Source: Phocaeicola faecalis
GTDB taxonomy: Bacteria; Bacteroidota; Bacteroidia; Bacteroidales; Bacteroidaceae
Assembly: GCF_021730445.1 (NCBI RefSeq)
Contig: NZ_JADNRM010000002.1
Span: 159,841 to 223,840, forward strand
Direction: 5' to 3'
DNA length: 64,000 nt
Positions 16,189-25,580 of this stretch are shown piece by piece (within the stretch, counting starts at the first letter, position 1; each line of letters begins with the position of its first letter). A model generated the notes under the pieces. That model searched no databases. It had not been told where the DNA came from and was given only the letters and a program-made list of their open reading frames with translations. Made by a program: the position numbers and the translations under genes.

Positions 16189-18711
16189 TTATTTTTTCGT
16201 CTCTACATTGAAATCGTTCCAGCCACTAACTTTCCCTAGTACTCTTTTCCCCAGTTGCTTCACTTTCATATTGGGCTTACCGGAATATATTTCCTTAACC
16301 GAAGCTCCCATACCTGCAAGTCGGACAACATATTCTTCATCCGTTTGTGTGGAGAAAGTCAAGACATTATCCTTTCCTGTCTTAGCAAGTACTTTCTTGC
16401 CATCTCTGTATCGCAACACCTCACATTTCCTATTGCCCCAAGGATTCTGTATCCTACACGGATTCCCTTTCAAACTCTTTATGCCGACTTGTGTTACCTC
16501 AGCTTGGCCATTTCTACCAGCAGAAACTACAAATGCCCCTCTTGCCAACAAAGTAAATGCCATAGGAATAGAATCCCATACAGAAGGCACAGCAGGAAAT
16601 ACTCTGATTTTCCCCTCGTTGCTTTGAAGCATCATTTCATTTATGCCCGTACAATAATTACTCATTGGCTCCATGCCACACTGAAAGAAATCATGCGAAC
16701 GTATCACATAAGCATCCTTCAACAAATTGTGCACAGAGGCAAGGTCGTAAATATTGTCAGGATAACCGGTCACATTGTGCATCAATCCTTGCGGATACAT
16801 CTGATGCACATTCACCCCATTCCATATATACTTCAAGGCCGCATCCCCCTCTCCCATTCGCGCAGCTATCTGCGGATAAGGATAATGCGCGTTACACTCG
16901 TCGTCGTGCTTCAACAGATTCACAACAGCTTTTCCCAAGCGAGTGTCTTTATCATCCATGCCAATCAGCCCTGCCGGAAAAGCTACAGCTCCACCGTTAC
17001 CCCAAATCCACGGAGAATAACGTTTTTCCGTATAATATTCCTCGGCAGGAGAGGTAACTTCACCACATTCGCCAAACTGCTGATAGCCTCTTTCCCATAA
17101 GTGACTGAGCACGTGGCGCCACTGTTTCACCTCATTTCTGTCTACATTCAATATTTCGGCCGCACGGATACAATCCTTGAAAAGTCTTTCGATGCAGTTG
17201 CGGTCACTGATAGGATTCTTCACATAAGCGATAGGAGCCGACTCATACAAAGAAGCCTTCAGAAAATATTCATTTTTTTCTTCATCCCATTCCAGCTTAT
17301 CTAAATAGAAATGAGAAGTTTTCTTCATAAACGTATATGCCTTTTCTTTCAAGAAATCCTTATCTCCCGTAAATTCGTAATAATCCCAAAAGAGAGAAGC
17401 TATCTGCGAAGCAGGGGTAAAATTATTCCTCAGATAGTGCTTGTCCTTTCCCCATTGTATGCCGTTGAAGTTATGCGCTTCGGTAATGAGCAACGCATCA
17501 TGCTCCGCTCCATACTCCTTTGCCAGTTCTTCGGCAAACGGTATCATCTTGAAGTATGTGTCTAGGTAAGGTTTCATCAGCCGCCAATCGTTTTGCGCAC
17601 ACAGTCCCCAATATTCCTGCTGCTGGTTCCAATGATGCGGTGCCCCCCAGTTGAGTACATCACGGTTCCAACGCCACAGCCCGCCATTGAAAGCTAACGG
17701 AAACTCACCTCGCGAACCTGCCGACATCAGATAGCGGCGCAGGTAATAGATATTCTCCAAATAATCATCACCCAACTTCACAAACGAATTGGACCAGAAA
17801 TTGCGATACCACTCATCTTTCTCGCGACGCAATTCGTTTACCCCCTTCGCTCCCGCCTCATCAAGTAACTTCTTTGCCGCACGTACCGGATCTTCGTCCT
17901 CGCGGTCAGTCACCACGCTAATCATAATCGTGAATTTCTGTTTATCTGTCCTCCATTCGGTACGGCGCATATTCACTGTTTCCGGTTTTCCGGACGACTC
18001 CACCACCCTGCAGGCCACAGCAAAGTGCAATCCACCATCCGTTTCTTCCAATATCATTTCGCGAGCATCGGCCACTGCACGCGTTTTGCCAAGCCCCACT
18101 GAAGGGCTCTTCGCAAACCAGCCTCCATACCATCCGGTAAAGGAGCGGCTCCCCAACCTTTCCAACGAAACCGTAGCTACCGAACAATCTCCCAGCATTT
18201 CAGAGTCGGGTATATTCTCACATTCCACTATCCATACATTACGATCTTGCGCCAGCCAAGTACGAATAGTTGTAGCGGAATAACCCGTAACTGCACGGTA
18301 TGTATTTTCGGCATTCGCCAGCGATAACCTTCCTTCAAACTCTTTCAAGTGCATCCAACTGAATACCGGCGCACCAAAATCAATCTTCAGACGAGCCGCA
18401 TGCCTCAATAATGACATTCCGTATTCTTCCGGTTGTGCCTTTGTCCACAAATCATTTTTATTGATTTGCAGTTCGATGCCATTGTCGTGATTCCACACCA
18501 TGCCGCCTATATCACCATTACCCATCGGAAAGCCCTCCGCTTCCAGTTGCGTAGGTGAAAAATAAACGATATCATGTTTGGAAAGGTAATTGCCATTCAC
18601 CTCAAAAGGAGCTGACTGCATTTTTAAATAGATATAATCCGTATTTTGCGAATTCGCTGCCATTCCTCCGGCAAGAAAGGAATACAGTATAATCAGTTTT
18701 TTTATATTCAT
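16189..18711 (-). CDS. large secreted (alpha/alpha)6-type hydrolase, GH95/DUF5703-like
   Basis: This 840-aa protein has a signal peptide (about 1-21). The N-terminal beta domain contains AEGFPMGNGDIGGMVW and LQINKNDLW, the pattern seen in GH95 fucosidases and in DUF5703-containing proteins. A helical barrel follows (about 320-700), with YLMSAGSRGEFPLAFNGGLW, WGAPHHWNQQQEYWGL, LITEAHNFNGIQWG and RNNFTPASQIASLFWDYYEFTGD. It ends with a small beta domain (about 750-840). The fold suggests a glycosidase. An alpha-L-fucosidase-type activity is a reasonable guess given the GH29 and GH141-like neighbours, but catalytic residues cannot be fixed here. It lies just after the hairpin downstream of susD. 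Confidence 0.68.
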   Translation of the reverse strand: MNIKKLIILYSFLAGGMAANSQNTDYIYLKMQSAPFEVNGNYLSKHDIVYFSPTQLEAEGFPMGNGDIGGMVWNHDNGIELQINKNDLWTKAQPEEYGMSLLRHAARLKIDFGAPVFSWMHLKEFEGRLSLANAENTYRAVTGYSATTIRTWLAQDRNVWIVECENIPDSEMLGDCSVATVSLERLGSRSFTGWYGGWFAKSPSVGLGKTRAVADAREMILEETDGGLHFAVACRVVESSGKPETVNMRRTEWRTDKQKFTIMISVVTDREDEDPVRAAKKLLDEAGAKGVNELRREKDEWYRNFWSNSFVKLGDDYLENIYYLRRYLMSAGSRGEFPLAFNGGLWRWNRDVLNWGAPHHWNQQQEYWGLCAQNDWRLMKPYLDTYFKMIPFAEELAKEYGAEHDALLITEAHNFNGIQWGKDKHYLRNNFTPASQIASLFWDYYEFTGDKDFLKEKAYTFMKKTSHFYLDKLEWDEEKNEYFLKASLYESAPIAYVKNPISDRNCIERLFKDCIRAAEILNVDRNEVKQWRHVLSHLWERGYQQFGECGEVTSPAEEYYTEKRYSPWIWGNGGAVAFPAGLIGMDDKDTRLGKAVVNLLKHDDECNAHYPYPQIAARMGEGDAALKYIWNGVNVHQMYPQGLMHNVTGYPDNIYDLASVHNLLKDAYVIRSHDFFQCGMEPMSNYCTGINEMMLQSNEGKIRVFPAVPSVWDSIPMAFTLLARGAFVVSAGRNGQAEVTQVGIKSLKGNPCRIQNPWGNRKCEVLRYRDGKKVLAKTGKDNVLTFSTQTDEEYVVRLAGMGASVKEIYSGKPNMKVKQLGKRVLGKVSGWNDFNVETKK

Positions 18712-18732
18712 GGTATTTGTATTAGCAATTTA

Positions 18733-18768
18733 TAAAAAAAATCCCGTTCCTAAAACAGAAACGGGATT
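18733..18768 (-). terminator. hairpin plus T-run downstream of susD
   Basis: On the minus strand an AATCCCGTT / AACGGGATT stem with a roughly 10-base loop is followed by eight T residues. It lies 15 bases after the susD stop codon and 22 bases before the GH95-like gene. It is probably a partial terminator that lets susCD accumulate above the downstream enzyme genes. Confidence 0.82.
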
Positions 18769-18783
18769 AAACTTATTTTATAA

Positions 18784-20757
18784 TTAGAATTTCTCCCAAC
18801 CCGGATTCTGCTTTAAGCCAGGGTTCAGAGTAAACTGTTTAGACGGAATGGGATAAAGATAGAAAGTATCATCCCAACCTTTATCGCCCAATTCATCAGG
18901 ACGAGTCGGTTCTAATTCCATATACCCCTCTTCATAATTCACATTACCATTTTCATCTACCAAAATGTATTTGTCAGGCATGCCACCTTGATCCGTTCTA
19001 CGCATATATACCCCTAGTGGTTTTTGATTAATCCACCAAGGTGCAGTTTTCCAACGACGGATGTCATAGAATCCAAAACCTTCACCAAACAACTCTGTAA
19101 AACGTTCGCGACGGATTTCCCAAAGCACTGGTTCAACCGATGGATCACGGTCAGGATCAAAGTTGTCATTAATTTCAGCCACGTTCATATTAGCTACATT
19201 GACACGCGGACGAAGTACGTTGATTGTTTTATCGGCAACACTTTGGTCGAATTCTCCCAGTTCATACTTTACTTCCGCATAGTTGAGCAACACTTCTTCA
19301 ATCTTGAAAATAGGCTTGTCTGCCGAACCTACCTGAAATGAACCCGCAATGGTTTTATCCCAAGTATTGTATTCCTTCCAACAGAAATAACCGGAAACAC
19401 AACGCATCGGGCCGATAGTTCCCATCCCACCCTTTTCATAACCATAAAAATGGGGAATCAAATGCAAAATGTTTCCTGCCCAATTTGATGTAGGAAGTCG
19501 CTTACCAGTAGGAGTCGAAATTTGTTCCATTAAGTCAATGTATTCACGGTCTGATTCAGGAGATCCATCCATCCTACAACTTGAATTATTAAAGCATCCA
19601 CCTTCCGCATAGTCTTCATCGGTAGAGTATCTCCAAGTGGTACCAGTGGCACCCATAGCAACTTTATGAGGAGGAACGATATTAAAATAGAGACGGTAGT
19701 CACGATTACGAAACTCATCATTCATTGTTTTGTCACTATAGGTGCCTATATTGTCGGGATGATGAACCGGCTTGCCGTTTTGCATCAAGAACATATTTAC
19801 CGATTGTTTGGTAGCTTCCATAGCCGAAGCGTCGGAACGCAGATACTGCATTGTATTGTGAGCGATTACGTCATACACAAATTCCTTATAAAGAATAGTA
19901 CCTGGAATCGTACTCAAATCTTCTGTGTTAAAAGAAGCATCGTAGTTGTTTCCCACATTCGGGAAAGCCTTCATCAATGCTTCGGAAGCTTTGAGAGAAG
20001 CATTCAAATATAGTTCAGGATTTCCGCCCTCTACCTTATGGTATTTCTGCCAAGTTCCTTCCCACAAGCCAAAACGTGAAATAAGCGCATCCACCACATG
20101 TTTATTAATGGTGTTTTTTCCATCAGCATCCATTTTCGCAAAGGCTCCTATATTGATATTCTCGCTGGCATAGAGCAAATCATTCAATACCAATTCGGCC
20201 ACTTCAGCTCGCGGACGACGCTGAGGAATATCGTTACGTCCTTCTTCTTCTGTCAGCACATGATCAATCCAAGGTACATCTCCGTAACGCATGATTAGTT
20301 CCACATAATTATAAGCACGGAAAAAATAACCTACCGAACGCCAATGAGCCTTTTCATTATCATCCATCTGACTTCCATCTATATTGTCAAGCAACACATT
20401 CACCGAGCGAATATAAGAAAACACATATCCACCAGTATTATTAGCATTGACTCCATGATTGGCGTATGGATTAGCTATACTACGCAAACTACGTCCGTTA
20501 CGCACGTAATTCGCTAAGCGGTCTCCTTCCCAATAAGAAGTATTGGCTCCAGTCATATTATACCCCCGCAGCATGATATCCTTGTTGGTAAAAATACCGT
20601 AAAGTCCCCAAGCATAAGTCTTAAAGTTCAAACTGGTTTTGAAAGCAGTTTCTTCTGATGGCTTCTCTATAGGAAAACGATCCATTGAGTCATCGTTACA
20701 AGCTGACAATGAAGCTATTCCTAATGAAGCTACAAATATATATTTTGCTAATTTCAT
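18784..20757 (-). CDS. susD-like: SusD/RagB-family glycan-binding lipoprotein
   Basis: This 657-aa surface lipoprotein has lipobox SLSAC (Cys20), so it should be anchored in the outer membrane as the lid of the SusC-like transporter. The N-terminal SusD part has the TPR-like helices around WRSVGYFFRAYNYVELIMRYGDVPWIDHVL. The C-terminal RagB part shows IEEVLLNYAEVKYELGEFD, LWEIRRERFTELFGEGFGFYDIRRWKTA and the typical ending YLYPIPSKQFTLNPGLKQNPGW. It is translated directly after susC (12 bases apart). It binds the PUL target glycan or its oligosaccharides. Confidence 0.97.
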   Translation of the reverse strand: MKLAKYIFVASLGIASLSACNDDSMDRFPIEKPSEETAFKTSLNFKTYAWGLYGIFTNKDIMLRGYNMTGANTSYWEGDRLANYVRNGRSLRSIANPYANHGVNANNTGGYVFSYIRSVNVLLDNIDGSQMDDNEKAHWRSVGYFFRAYNYVELIMRYGDVPWIDHVLTEEEGRNDIPQRRPRAEVAELVLNDLLYASENINIGAFAKMDADGKNTINKHVVDALISRFGLWEGTWQKYHKVEGGNPELYLNASLKASEALMKAFPNVGNNYDASFNTEDLSTIPGTILYKEFVYDVIAHNTMQYLRSDASAMEATKQSVNMFLMQNGKPVHHPDNIGTYSDKTMNDEFRNRDYRLYFNIVPPHKVAMGATGTTWRYSTDEDYAEGGCFNNSSCRMDGSPESDREYIDLMEQISTPTGKRLPTSNWAGNILHLIPHFYGYEKGGMGTIGPMRCVSGYFCWKEYNTWDKTIAGSFQVGSADKPIFKIEEVLLNYAEVKYELGEFDQSVADKTINVLRPRVNVANMNVAEINDNFDPDRDPSVEPVLWEIRRERFTELFGEGFGFYDIRRWKTAPWWINQKPLGVYMRRTDQGGMPDKYILVDENGNVNYEEGYMELEPTRPDELGDKGWDDTFYLYPIPSKQFTLNPGLKQNPGWEKF

Positions 20758-20769
20758 AATCTGTTTTTA

Positions 20770-23700
20770 TTAAAGTGTTAAATTAAAACCGAATGACAAC
20801 GTGCGATAGAAAGGATATGACCATGACAAACGTTCGGGGTCAAACCCTGTAGGCAAACTGCTGAAAGTAAACAAGTTTTCACCTGAGAAATAAACCTTAA
20901 CATTGGTCAATCCAACCCTTGACACCCATTCTTTAGGGAATGTATATCCCAAAGTGATATTCTTCACACGCAAATATGCTCCATTTTCCACATAACGGGT
21001 TTGCGCACGGAAGTTTGAGCCCATGTTTCCTTGGTTGTCATAGATACGAGGATATTTGGGATTATCGTTTACCGGAGTCCATCCTTCTATAGTATTGGCA
21101 TTCATATCACTGGGCCTCCAATAATCACTATGACCTTTAAACAGCGCACCGTGTTTTACACCTCCAAAAGGCTTGTATATGCTTTGATCTAACAGAAAAA
21201 CATCCCGTTTACCTGTACCTTGCAACAGCATAGAGAAGTCGAAACCTTTGTAACCGAAGCCCAATGAAGAACCAAATTGAAATCTGGCCGCATCATTACC
21301 TATTATCTTTTGGTCACCGGGGTTATCAACAGTATTTGCACCCGGATCGATACGGTTCACACTGTTTTCATCGTCACGCAAGTTCTTGAACTTAATGTCA
21401 CCCGGTCGTACTGTTACTCCTTGAATAGAAGCAATCCCTTCTTTCAGTGTCCATACACCATCTTGCCAGCCCTTTATACCATCCGAAGAAGGCACAAAGT
21501 CATCAATAGCATAGAAACCATCCGTTACATATCCCCAACGCTCACCCAAAGTCATTCCTTCATAATAAGGCATGGCATTTGAAGGTAATGAAAATGCAGC
21601 ATTGTCATACTTTTCAATAACCGTTTTGGAATCATAGATATTAAAACTTGCATTGTAACGCCAGTCACCCCTTTGTTCTCTCCAACTGATGCTCCATTCC
21701 CAACCGCGGTTGCGAAGGTCAGCAGCATTCATTTTCGGAGCAGCCGCACCGATTTCGGCCGAGAAGTCGGCTCCCGGAGCAAGCATTCCCTTGGTACGAC
21801 GCTGATACCATTCGAAAGTAGTCTGCAAACGGTTATTGAACAATGACAAATCTACACCAATGTTAGTTGTTCTGGCTACTTCCCAAGTAAAATTGGAGCT
21901 TACCATGCCCGGAGTGGTCAAAGTAATAGGTTGCAACCCATTTAGAATCCACCCGGCTTTTACGGGATCCATCATGGCAATATAAGCATAGTTATGAATC
22001 AGTTTATCACCAAGAACCTGATTACCAATTTCACCCCAAGAAGCGCGGAATTTAAACTCGTTCAACCAACTTTCGCTCCACTTCATAAATTTTTCACGTC
22101 CTACTTGCCATCCTACAGAAAACGAAGGGAAGAAACCGAAACGGTTATTACGTGGGAATCGGGAAGAGCCATCATAACGACCATTTACTTCCACCAAATA
22201 TTTACCTTGGTAATCATAGTTGATACGTCCGTATCCTCCGCGAATGATGTATTCTCCATAAAAATCGTTAGCGGTAATATCGCCCACACCACCGGTAATA
22301 GAAGGTAAATCTGGGTCAATCATCTCCAAGCGGCTTACTTTAAGTTCCTCCGTTCTTGAGGTTTCTTGAGAAAAGCCACCCATAATCTTGAAGTTATGAT
22401 CTTTGAATGATTTATGGTAAGTAGCATACGCATTGATAGAGTTATAATCTACCGTAGTCCGGTTATTGCTGAAATTAGAAGTCTTGGGGTCAGAAATAGA
22501 AGTATTCTGCGGATGCATTAATGAATAATATCCGGTATAATTATGCGAAGCCACTTCTTTACCATCATAAGTATATTCCACAATCATTTCAAGCCCCTCA
22601 ATAGGATGTATGGATGTACGTGAATAAATACGAGGATTCTTTGTAACAGTATTGTTTACAGCAGCCAGTTTAAGAAGGTTTTCCGGATTATCCCAATACT
22701 GTGTCTTTCCTTCATCATCAACCATGGTGCCTGTCGGAAAGTAATTAGGATAAGTAGCACCAAAGAAATTAAATCCCCCGGCATTAGGCATATCTCTATC
22801 TCCTTTAGTATAGCGGAAGTCAAGAGAAGTAGTCAGCCAATCAGTTATGTCGGCACTCACATAAGACGATACGTTAAGGCGTTCGTACACATCTTTGTTT
22901 CCTTTTTGTACACCATTGTTATTGAGATAACCCAGACTCAAACGATAAGTTAGTTTTTCCGTGCCTCCGGTAGCCGAAACATTATGAGTCTGCTGGAAGC
23001 CGGTAGTAAGAGCAGCTGCTGCATGGTCGGTATTGCCCAAGAAATAAGGACGACCGCCTTCGTCCATATAGCGACCACCGGGTTCCACGCCCTGCAATTG
23101 TCCGTTATGATATTGGTGATAAAGTTCACGCCAACGGTTCATGTCCATAGATTGAATATAGTGAGTGTCGCCAAAAGCATGTTGCCACATATCAAAGTAA
23201 GTGTCCATACTCTCCTGCTCGGGACGGCCAATAGAAGTAGTCCAACCTAAAGTGTTGTTATAGTTGATAGTCATCTTCTCACCTTTCTTGGCCTTTTTGG
23301 TAGTGATCAATACCACACCAAACGCACTTCGCGCACCATAAACTGCAGCCGAAGCAGCATCTTTCAGCACTGATACGCTTTCAATATCTTCAGGGTTCAA
23401 CAGGTTCACATCACCCGGAACGTTGTCAATCAGCACCAACGGTCCCCCTCCATTAATAGAGGTTGTACCACGGATATTGAATCCGGTATTCTCTCCCGGA
23501 GCAGCCTTGGGAGTAACCACCAAACCCGGAATGGCACCTTGCAGAGCGGTACCTACATTGGCCACCGGGCGATTACCCAATACCTTATCCATAGACACCT
23601 GAGAAACGGCACCAGTCAGATTAGCTTTCTTCTGCGTACCATAACCCACTACCACCACTTCATCCAACACTTTCGTATCTTCTTTCAAAGTTACTTGTAC

Positions 23701-24312
23701 AGGAGTACCCACTGTGGCTTTTACAACAGAATTACTATAACCAATATACGAAATATCCAATGTCACTTCCTTGGAAGAAACAGACAATTCGAAGTTACCG
23801 TCCATATCGGTGACTGTTCCATTGGTAGTTCCTTTCACCAATACAGTAGCCCCGATAATGCCTTCTCCTGTATTGTCCACCACTTTACCCATTACTTTTA
23901 AAGTACCCTGTTGCACAACCGGTACACTTTCAGCTTTGGTGGTCAAAACAATCTTTTTATCCAAAACGGAATACTTCACATTCGTACCTTCAAATACCTT
24001 CTCCAGCACTTTAAAAATATCACTGTTACGTGAAGTGACTGATACACGACGATTCAGATCAATATGCTTATTACTAAAAAAGAATCCGAATTCAGACTGA
24101 TTTTCAATTTCCTTCAAGACTTCTCGGACCGTCTTGTTCTGCACCTCTACATTGACAATAGCCGTCTGTGCATACGAGTCGGACGCATAGGCCAATCCTA
24201 AGGAGTAGATAAAGAAAAGAACAAATAGCTTCATAGTTCGTGGAATTTTTTTCGAGGCAAGCCATAAGAGATTTGGTATCCTCGAAAATTGGATACTACA
24301 ATTATTTTTCAT
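20770..24312 (-). CDS. susC-like: SusC/RagA TonB-dependent transporter with STN signalling domain
   Basis: This 1180-aa outer-membrane TonB-dependent oligosaccharide importer starts at the Met beginning MKNNCSIQFSRI. An upstream in-frame Met at 24369 falls inside the conserved leader and is less likely. A long signal region ends near SDSYAQ (residue 49). An STN domain (about 52-125) contacts the FecR anti-sigma factor. A carboxypeptidase-regulatory-like domain follows (about 140-220, NGTVTDMDGNFELSV), then the plug (about 225-340, with VVVVGYGTQKKANLTGAV) and the beta-barrel ending YRTLSFGFNLTL. The STN domain marks this as an ECF/anti-sigma-regulated system: substrate uptake signals through FecR to the sigma factor. 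Confidence 0.97.
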   Translation of the reverse strand: MKNNCSIQFSRIPNLLWLASKKIPRTMKLFVLFFIYSLGLAYASDSYAQTAIVNVEVQNKTVREVLKEIENQSEFGFFFSNKHIDLNRRVSVTSRNSDIFKVLEKVFEGTNVKYSVLDKKIVLTTKAESVPVVQQGTLKVMGKVVDNTGEGIIGATVLVKGTTNGTVTDMDGNFELSVSSKEVTLDISYIGYSNSVVKATVGTPVQVTLKEDTKVLDEVVVVGYGTQKKANLTGAVSQVSMDKVLGNRPVANVGTALQGAIPGLVVTPKAAPGENTGFNIRGTTSINGGGPLVLIDNVPGDVNLLNPEDIESVSVLKDAASAAVYGARSAFGVVLITTKKAKKGEKMTINYNNTLGWTTSIGRPEQESMDTYFDMWQHAFGDTHYIQSMDMNRWRELYHQYHNGQLQGVEPGGRYMDEGGRPYFLGNTDHAAAALTTGFQQTHNVSATGGTEKLTYRLSLGYLNNNGVQKGNKDVYERLNVSSYVSADITDWLTTSLDFRYTKGDRDMPNAGGFNFFGATYPNYFPTGTMVDDEGKTQYWDNPENLLKLAAVNNTVTKNPRIYSRTSIHPIEGLEMIVEYTYDGKEVASHNYTGYYSLMHPQNTSISDPKTSNFSNNRTTVDYNSINAYATYHKSFKDHNFKIMGGFSQETSRTEELKVSRLEMIDPDLPSITGGVGDITANDFYGEYIIRGGYGRINYDYQGKYLVEVNGRYDGSSRFPRNNRFGFFPSFSVGWQVGREKFMKWSESWLNEFKFRASWGEIGNQVLGDKLIHNYAYIAMMDPVKAGWILNGLQPITLTTPGMVSSNFTWEVARTTNIGVDLSLFNNRLQTTFEWYQRRTKGMLAPGADFSAEIGAAAPKMNAADLRNRGWEWSISWREQRGDWRYNASFNIYDSKTVIEKYDNAAFSLPSNAMPYYEGMTLGERWGYVTDGFYAIDDFVPSSDGIKGWQDGVWTLKEGIASIQGVTVRPGDIKFKNLRDDENSVNRIDPGANTVDNPGDQKIIGNDAARFQFGSSLGFGYKGFDFSMLLQGTGKRDVFLLDQSIYKPFGGVKHGALFKGHSDYWRPSDMNANTIEGWTPVNDNPKYPRIYDNQGNMGSNFRAQTRYVENGAYLRVKNITLGYTFPKEWVSRVGLTNVKVYFSGENLFTFSSLPTGFDPERLSWSYPFYRTLSFGFNLTL

Positions 24313-24318
24313 ACTTTT

Positions 24319-24368
24319 GTAATGACTTAAAGTTTTAAAATTAGTTAGTTTTAGCTTGTCGCCAAACA
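24319..24368 (-). promoter_or_regulatory. conserved susC leader element
   Basis: Two blocks just upstream of the susC start, TGTTTGGCGACAA (24356-24368) and a 22-base block ending AAGTCATTAC (24319-24340), are repeated exactly upstream of the 515-aa sulfatase gene. No CATATAA-type promoter precedes them here. They are therefore more likely a post-transcriptional or leader signal than a promoter core. Confidence 0.65.
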
Positions 24369-24393
24369 AGCTTTAATTAAAGACCGATTTTCC

Positions 24394-24427
24394 ATACGGG
24401 AAGATACGCCAATATTTTCCCGTATGC
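24394..24427 (-). repeat. hairpin between fecR and susC
   Basis: A perfect 10-bp inverted repeat (CATACGGGAA / TTCCCGTATG) with a 14-base loop lies between the anti-sigma gene and susC. On the minus strand it is followed by GAAAATCGG, not a T-run, so it is not a classical terminator in the direction of transcription. It may act in processing or attenuation. Confidence 0.7.
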
Positions 24428-24478
24428 TTTTTGTTTCTAAGGTGATAACTCTTTCATATTACATTCAATTTAAGGTTA

Positions 24479-25495
24479 TTAATAGATTTCAATATGCGTC
24501 TTTTGTTGTGATGCATCCTTTCCGTCAATATATCTCCACCGGATATTGGATGCCAACTGAAAGTATTCCAAAATACGTTCCAGCCGTTGATTGGTGAAGG
24601 TTCCTGTATACGACTCATCCAAATGTGCATTGGTCTGCGTAAAGACTACATTATAACGTTTGCTCAAAATATGCAAAGCATCGTTCAATGATGTATTATT
24701 AAAAATAATCTTTCCGTCTTTCCATGATGTTTCAGTTTCACCCGAAGTTTCATATAAATGTGTTGTACCATTTGTCGAATCATACACTACTTTTTGTCCC
24801 GGTTTCAACGCTACTCGTTTTTTCTGAGCACCGGTTTGGAAACTGAAATTTACTTTTCCTTCAATCAAGGTAGTCGACACATCCGACATATCGTCATAGG
24901 CCTCCACATTAAAACTTGTTCCTAACACTTCTATTTGAGATTGATGGGTAGTAGACACGATGAAAGGTTTCTCCACATCCTTTATCACTTTAAAAAATGC
25001 CTCACCTGTCAGTTCCACTTTTCTCTGATTCCGTCCTTCAAAAGTGGAAGGATACCGCAATGTCGATTCAGAATTCAAGTAAACCACTGTGCTGTCGGGC
25101 AGAACTACCGAAGTCATCATACCCGGATTTGTCCGCGCCTCCAACATCCGCACCAGTTCAGGCTTATTACCGTAATACTGAACCAATGAAGCAGCAAGCA
25201 GCGGGAGAAACAGCACTGCGGCAACACGCTGTGTCCACTCCCACCAAGCTACTTTCCTTTTACCAATCCTTTTACCTTTTACTTTAACTAACGCCTTTTC
25301 TGTATTTACCTTATTCATTACATGAACTGTGTCCGCCGCCAAATAAAGCATCTCCATTTGCTTTACTATCCGGTGGTGTTCTGTTGATTCCTGAATCCAA
25401 CTTTCTACCTGCCGACGTTCTTCCTCCGTTGCGATACCTTCGCAATAACGGGGAAGTAACAATTCTATATTATTTTCTTTAAAATCCATACGCAT
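24479..25495 (-). CDS. FecR-family anti-sigma factor
   Basis: This 338-aa single-pass inner-membrane anti-sigma factor has a cytoplasmic N-terminal domain (about 1-85) with the pattern LLPRYCEGIATEEERRQVESWI that binds the sigma factor. A membrane segment lies near 88-107. The periplasmic FecR domain (about 120-225) has VVLPDSTVVYLNSESTLRYP and LTGEAFFKV. The C-terminal DUF4974-like domain (about 258-338) starts GKIIFNNTSLNDALHIL. It should hold the cognate ECF sigma inactive until the SusC STN domain signals substrate. The sigma gene is not directly upstream on this strand, as it usually is, but 2 kb away on the + strand. A start two codons later (Met3) is possible. Confidence 0.95.
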   Translation of the reverse strand: MRMDFKENNIELLLPRYCEGIATEEERRQVESWIQESTEHHRIVKQMEMLYLAADTVHVMNKVNTEKALVKVKGKRIGKRKVAWWEWTQRVAAVLFLPLLAASLVQYYGNKPELVRMLEARTNPGMMTSVVLPDSTVVYLNSESTLRYPSTFEGRNQRKVELTGEAFFKVIKDVEKPFIVSTTHQSQIEVLGTSFNVEAYDDMSDVSTTLIEGKVNFSFQTGAQKKRVALKPGQKVVYDSTNGTTHLYETSGETETSWKDGKIIFNNTSLNDALHILSKRYNVVFTQTNAHLDESYTGTFTNQRLERILEYFQLASNIRWRYIDGKDASQQKTHIEIY

Positions 25496-25514
25496 GTTTT
25501 TTAGGTCCTTCTAA

Positions 25515-25543
25515 TTATATGGCAGTCAGGAAAGACACATTCC
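25515..25543 (-). promoter_or_regulatory. ECF-type promoter of the fecR-susCD transcript
   Basis: On the minus strand GGAA (25540-25543) is followed after 18 bases by CATATAA (25515-25521), 19 bases before the fecR ATG. The same pattern and spacing, with surrounding TTTAGGAA and AGAAGG(A/T)CC, occurs upstream of the sulfatase operon. Conservation at two sites supports function. Confidence 0.68.
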
Positions 25544-25580
25544 TAAACTTAAATACATTTTTTTTCAAAAAAATCTATTT

